Part shown: piece after piece, positions 6,701 through 8,503 of the stretch | How the letters are laid out: every line of letters starts with the position of its first letter | How positions within the stretch are numbered: the first letter of the stretch is position 1 | DNA from: DASYXW01 sp035934405 | GTDB taxonomy: Bacteria > Acidobacteriota > Terriglobia > UBA7540 | Length of the DNA: 8,503 nt | Direction of reading: 5' to 3' | Assembly: GCA_035934405.1 (NCBI GenBank) | Contig: DASYXW010000064.1 | Coordinates: 1 to 8,503, forward strand | Made by a program: the position numbers and the translations under genes | The notes under the pieces: generated by a model | The model's input: the letters and a program-made list of their open reading frames with translations, nothing else | Told to the model about the DNA's origin: nothing | The model's database searches: none

Positions 6701-6918
6701 CGCACGCGGATGGCGTCCGGCCCGGCGTGGCCGTTGCCCGCGCTGAAAGCTGCCCGCGAAGACGATGCCGGCTTGACCGGTGGAGCATCGGCCAAGCCCA
6801 CGCCGGTGGCCCCGGCATTGGATTCGGCGCCGGCGTCACTTAGTGCGCGAAGTAGGTGGTTTCTTTCCGGCAAGACTGCTCCTCGGGGTTCAGGCGGCAC
6901 GATGGCCGTGCCCACCAT
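3754..6918 (-). CDS. uvrA: UvrA, excinuclease ABC subunit A (long form with inserts)
   Basis: UvrA is the ATP-dependent damage-recognition dimer that loads UvrB in nucleotide excision repair in the cytoplasm. Residue numbers count from the first possible codon, GTG at 6951 (1065 aa; E. coli 940). ABC module I has Walker A GVSGSGKSS (108-116), signature LSGGES (602-607) and Walker B VLDEPSIGLH (626-635). Module II has GVSGSGKST (754-762), LSGGEAQRV (942-950) and FIFDEPTTGLH (975-985). Zinc ligands are C383/C386/C407/C410 and C852/C855/C875/C878. Extra length is an approximately 78-residue Ala/Gly-rich N-terminus, a basic insert (about 233-270), a repeat-encoded insert (about 349-374) and a short insert near 960-972. 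The start is uncertain. GTG 6951 lies almost on the predicted transcription start and lacks a Shine-Dalgarno. ATG 6918 is used here. TTG 6873 has GAGGAG 5 nt upstream and is a serious alternative. The stop overlaps the TPR start. Identity is certain; the start is not. Confidence 0.96.
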   Translation of the reverse strand: MVGTAIVPPEPRGAVLPERNHLLRALSDAGAESNAGATGVGLADAPPVKPASSSRAAFSAGNGHAGPDAIRVRGARVHNLKNIDCDIPHNKLTVVTGVSGSGKSSLAFDTVYAEGQRRYIESLSAYARQFLERMEKPDVDEVDGIAPSVAIRQKNSTRNPRSTVGTATEIYDYLRLLYARAGITTCGVCGDVVRKDTVDEIAGRVLALEPGRRFYVLFQLNPGVSNAGAASEHPRRPERKRRDAKVSATSRAAPPDDALKPRLVSLRQQGFNRLYQDGKVFEFSTPESLLDVDFARPVYVLVDRLAVAPDIRQRLIDSVELCYREGGEAILEFVETGNSGVESRESKVETPTPDPRPLTPGSRLVFNERFECKRCGIAYPEPEPRLFSFNNPFGACPRCQGFGNTIDFDLDLVIPDKNKTLAEGAVEPWTKPRYRAWQNEMRARARAAGVPLDVPYHRLTAEQRRWLIEGDPDGAGDFEGITGFFDYLERKKYKLHVRVFLSRYRGYALCPECRGARLRREALNVRVGGKTLVEVCRLSIQEAYRFVNQLRLSPEAQAVADKVLEEVRSRLKFLSQAGLEYLTLDRLASTLSGGESQRIQLATSLGSNLVGALYVLDEPSIGLHARDTGRLMDILKSLRDIGNTILVVEHDPAMMREADKILDLGPGAGEHGGRLVYQGGMAGLVADPDSLTGRYLSGNLRIPVPAQRRKHGRGWLKVRGARQHNLKSINVEIPLGLMVCISGVSGSGKSTLVHDVLYNALLGRRGVAAPHAEYERLEGDAALGEIILADQSPLGRTPRSNPVTYLKAFDAIRELFASTPEARKRGYTPGHFSFNIPGGRCETCQGDGTVTVEMQFLADVELVCEECRGRRFKPAVLEVRYKGRNIYDVLQMTVREALGYFSNLRRVTDKLRVLDEVGLGYLRLGQSATTLSGGEAQRVRLAAHIAQRSHSFEERDESGKNAFFIFDEPTTGLHFDDIQKLLAAFRKLIQAGSSVLVIEHNLDVLKTADWIIDLGPEGGEAGGYVVAAGPPEEIVKNPLSHTGKYLAPYLGAQA
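5838..5899. repeat. Heptamer tandem-repeat tract inside uvrA
   Basis: The plus strand reads as nine adjacent units: CAGGGGT, CAGGGGT, CGGGGGT, CGGGGGT, CGGGGT (one base short), then TTCGACT, TTCGATT, CTCGACT, TTCGACT. On the coding strand the two families give GTCGAAA-like and CCCCCGA-like heptamers. They encode a low-complexity segment (about residues 351-371) between the UvrB-binding region and the first zinc-finger half, which E. coli UvrA lacks. The 7-bp period is not a multiple of three. Confidence 0.85.
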
Positions 6919-6942
6919 TGCATTGGATGGTCCAACGTGGGC
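6910..6942 (-). promoter_or_regulatory. Hairpin over the candidate uvrA ATG start
   Basis: An outer 6-bp stem pairs GCCCAC (6910-6915) with GTGGGC (6937-6942). An inner 5-bp stem pairs TTGGA (6923-6927) with TCCAA (6931-6935) around a 3-nt loop. The ATG at 6918-6916 falls in the seven-base internal bulge between the stems. In the mRNA this structure could limit initiation at that ATG and favour the downstream TTG at 6873. It may equally be a relic of a short intergenic palindrome. Confidence 0.35.
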
Positions 6943-6944
6943 TG

Positions 6945-6974
6945 GGGACACTCAGCACAGGTTAGCATTATAAA
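6945..6974 (+). promoter_or_regulatory. Candidate divergent promoter for the GH27 gene
   Basis: On the plus strand GGGACA (6945-6950, four of six matches) precedes TATAAA (6969-6974, five of six) by 18 nt. It shares its AT core with the oppositely oriented uvrA promoter. It would give the GH27 mRNA an untranslated leader of about 100 nt, which can form a CGGCGG/CCGCCG hairpin (7031-7036 with 7048-7053). I see no better promoter closer to the start. Confidence 0.4.
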
Positions 6975-6986
6975 CTGAGGCTAACC
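6960..6986. promoter_or_regulatory. 7-bp inverted repeat framing the divergent -10 region (possible operator)
   Basis: GGTTAGC (6960-6966) and GCTAACC (6980-6986) are perfect inverted arms separated by 13 bases that contain both -10 hexamers. Arm centres are 20 bp apart, about two helical turns, which suits a dimeric repressor. It does not resemble the common LexA boxes (GAAC-N4-GTTC or CTGT-N8-ACAG). The binding protein is unknown. Confidence 0.45.
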
Positions 6987-6996
6987 CGGTCGCCAA
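6967..6996 (-). promoter_or_regulatory. Promoter for the uvrA operon
   Basis: On the minus strand TTGGCG (6996-6991, four of six matches to TTGACA) is followed after 18 nt by a perfect TATAAT (6972-6967). Transcription would start near 6960. That gives about 42 nt of leader before ATG 6918 and about 87 nt before TTG 6873, but only about 9 nt before GTG 6951. Confidence 0.6.
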
Positions 6997-7081
6997 GCGG
7001 CCACGGGCGGCGTTCTGGAATTCGGCTTCGCGGCGGTAGTAGACTGGCCGCCGTCTCGAAGAGGCCGAAAGGAGAGGAACG

Positions 7082-8245
7082 GTGAGAATCAGCACAGCGA
7101 GAGCGCGATGGATTCTGTTGGCGCTGGTGATCGGAGTGGGCGTGTTCGCCAGGCGGGGCTTTGCCCAGGATGTTGCCCGGACGCCGCCGATGGGTTGGAA
7201 CAGTTGGAATCATTTCGCCTGCAAGGTTACCGACGCCGACGTGCGTGGGGCCGCCGACGCCATCGTCGCAAACGGCATGAAGGCTGCCGGCTACCTCTAC
7301 GTCAACGTGGATGACTGCTGGCAGGGCGCGCGCGACTCGACGGGCGTGATCCATCCCAATGCGAAGTTTCCGGGCATGAAGGCGCTCGCCAGCTACGTTC
7401 ACAGCAAGGGACTGAAGTTTGGGATTTACTCCTCGCCCGGGCCCAAGACCTGCGCCGGGTTCGAGGGCAGCTTCGGCCACGAAGAGCAGGATGCCGAGAC
7501 CTACGCGGCGTGGGGTGTGGATTACTTGAAATACGACTGGTGCAGCGCCTCGCGCGTCTACAAGCCTGATGAGATGGAAGCGGTCTACAAGAAAATGCGC
7601 GACGCCCTTGCGCGCACGGGACGGCCGATTGTCTACAGCCTGTGCCAGTACGGCCTGGAGGGTGTGTGGCGTTGGGGCGCATCGGTTGGGGGCAACCTGT
7701 GGCGCACCACCGACGACATCAACGACAGCTACGACCGCATGAGCGTGATCGGTTTTGACCAGAACGGGCTCGAGCCCTACGCCGGGCCCGGCCACTGGAA
7801 CGATCCCGACATGCTCGAAGTGGGCAACGGCCACATGACTCACGACGAGTACCTGACCCACATGAGCCTGTGGTGCCTGCTCGCCGCGCCGCTGCTCGCG
7901 GGCAACGACCTGTCGAAAATGACGCCGCAAACGCTGGCCATCCTTACCAATCCGGAAGTGATCGCCGTGGACCAGGACCCCAAGGGCGCGCAAGGCCGCC
8001 GGGTGACGCAGGAGGGTCCGTATGAAGTGTGGGCTAAGCCGCTCACCGACGGTTCGACCGCGGTGGGATTGTTCAACCGTGGCGAGGATGCAGAGAAAAT
8101 CACGGTGCAGTTTAGTGACATCGGGGTCTCAGGCGCGGCGAGGGTCCGCGACTTGTGGGCGCGGAAGGATGTAGGTAGCTTCACCGGCAGCTTTACCGCC
8201 GACGTGCCCAAGCACGGGGTTGCGCTCGTTAAAATGAAGAAGTAG
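7082..8245 (+). CDS. Secreted GH27 alpha-galactosidase-type glycoside hydrolase
   Basis: This is a 387-residue protein. GTG at 7082 is the start because AAAGGAGAGG ends a few bases upstream (GGAG spacer 7 nt) and the first codons encode a signal peptide (residues 1 to about 28, ending ARRGFA). The mature enzyme begins with the family landmark PPMGWNSWN (35-43), then VNVDDCW (75-80). It has the retaining nucleophile D152 in KYDWC and the acid/base D212 in WRTTDDI, followed by GHWNDPDML (237-245). Residues about 310-387 form the usual C-terminal beta domain. GH27 enzymes cleave terminal alpha-galactosides (melibiose, raffinose, galactomannan side chains). Some act on alpha-N-acetylgalactosaminides or beta-L-arabinopyranosides, so the substrate is not settled by sequence alone; SLCQYG in the specificity region is a common bacterial variant. 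The length is normal for a single-domain member and nothing is missing. It is expected in the periplasm or outside the cell. It is transcribed away from uvrA. Confidence 0.94.
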   Translation: MRISTARARWILLALVIGVGVFARRGFAQDVARTPPMGWNSWNHFACKVTDADVRGAADAIVANGMKAAGYLYVNVDDCWQGARDSTGVIHPNAKFPGMKALASYVHSKGLKFGIYSSPGPKTCAGFEGSFGHEEQDAETYAAWGVDYLKYDWCSASRVYKPDEMEAVYKKMRDALARTGRPIVYSLCQYGLEGVWRWGASVGGNLWRTTDDINDSYDRMSVIGFDQNGLEPYAGPGHWNDPDMLEVGNGHMTHDEYLTHMSLWCLLAAPLLAGNDLSKMTPQTLAILTNPEVIAVDQDPKGAQGRRVTQEGPYEVWAKPLTDGSTAVGLFNRGEDAEKITVQFSDIGVSGAARVRDLWARKDVGSFTGSFTADVPKHGVALVKMKK

Positions 8246-8268
8246 CGAGTACAAGATCTACGGGGCAT

Positions 8269-8289
8269 GGGAGGGCGAGCGGCCCTCCC
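8269..8289. terminator. GC-rich hairpin between convergent genes
   Basis: GGGAGGGC (8269-8276) pairs perfectly with GCCCTCCC (8282-8289) around the loop GAGCG. It sits 23 bp after the GH27 stop and 21 bp after the convergent Kelch gene stop, the right place for a shared bidirectional terminator. No T-tract follows on either strand, so intrinsic termination would be imperfect and the assignment rests on position and stem strength. Confidence 0.5.
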
Positions 8290-8310
8290 GCTTACCCCGC
8301 CGGCCTTGGG

Positions 8311-8503
8311 CTAGGGAGCGTAAGTTTCGGCGCTCGACAGCGTCACTCCACCGTTCAGTCCGCCGGCGGCAAGAACTTGGCCGCTGGGGAGCAGGGTTGC
8401 CGTGAATTCGGTGCGCGGGGTCGTCATGGCACCCGTGAGGGACCAGACCCCGGTCGTTGGATTGTAAAGTTCGGCGTCGGCAAGAGAGCTTCCACCAGCC
8501 GTG
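8311..8503 (-). CDS. Kelch-repeat protein, C-terminal end (partial)
   Basis: The last 63 residues of a protein running off the window edge are visible on the minus strand, ending at TAG (8313-8311). They read TAGGSSLADAELYNPTTGVW, then SLTGAMTTPRTEFTATLLPS, then GQVLAAGGLNGGVTLSSAET and YAP. The pattern A-E-[LT]-Y-[ND]-P-T-T-G-x-W, MTTPR and LLPSGQVLAAGG is that of bacterial Kelch/galactose-oxidase-type beta-propeller blades. One full blade and the start of another are present. Such proteins are usually secreted; the blade fold binds proteins or carbohydrates, and no enzymatic residue can be judged from this end. The gene is convergent with the GH27 gene. Its N-terminus and any additional domains are outside the window. 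Confidence 0.85.
   Translation of the reverse strand, partial: TAGGSSLADAELYNPTTGVWSLTGAMTTPRTEFTATLLPSGQVLAAGGLNGGVTLSSAETYAP

Noticed and set aside
6945..6996. LexA/SOS box for uvrA
   Set aside because: The palindrome arms match neither the proteobacterial nor the Gram-positive LexA consensus, so SOS control is not claimed.
6968..7993. Minus-strand open frame of 341 codons opposite the GH27 gene
   Set aside because: It is a shadow frame. The plus-strand gene has a signal peptide, catalytic residues and a strong Shine-Dalgarno.

Overview
This is a GC-rich bacterial chromosomal segment. It is most consistent with a soil-type Acidobacteriota (Terriglobia-like) genome. That placement is an inference from three things: an unusually long UvrA with inserts, the gene order uvrA / secreted TPR protein / small secreted helical protein, and short heptamer repeats inside coding DNA. 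No 16S rRNA or other phylogenetic marker is present.

Layout. The left edge (1-201, minus strand) is a broken IS110-family transposase: the first ~20 residues are joined, out of frame, to the C-terminal serine domain. It is preceded by a structured leader (205-268) whose outer stem buries the transposase ribosome-binding site. Positions 269-498 hold no gene I can defend. A tRNA-Phe(GAA) gene (499-574, minus) follows, with a good sigma70-type promoter squeezed between it and the stop of ada. Then, all on the minus strand, come ada (623-1834), a small exported helical protein of unknown function (1958-2449), an exported TPR-repeat protein (2471-3757) and uvrA (start near 6918, stop at 3754). The uvrA and TPR genes overlap by ATGA, and the small-protein gene starts 21 bases after the TPR stop, so these three look like one operon.

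A 130-bp divergent intergenic region separates uvrA from a plus-strand gene for a secreted GH27 alpha-galactosidase-type enzyme (7082-8245). This region carries two back-to-back promoter-like sequences sharing one AT-rich core, flanked by a perfect 7-bp inverted repeat. A GC-rich hairpin (8269-8289) lies between the GH27 gene and the 3' end of a convergent Kelch-repeat protein gene (8311 to the window edge).

How the genes relate. The minus-strand block is DNA-repair themed: UvrA is the damage sensor of nucleotide excision repair, and Ada is an alkylation-damage methyltransferase and probable regulator. Both carry in-frame low-complexity inserts made of short tandem DNA repeats. The GH27 and Kelch genes are probably unrelated functionally. 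I see no complete, clearly undescribed system. The most interesting leads are the IS110 leader structure (possible bridge-RNA remnant), the palindrome-embedded divergent promoter, and the period-7 repeat inside uvrA.
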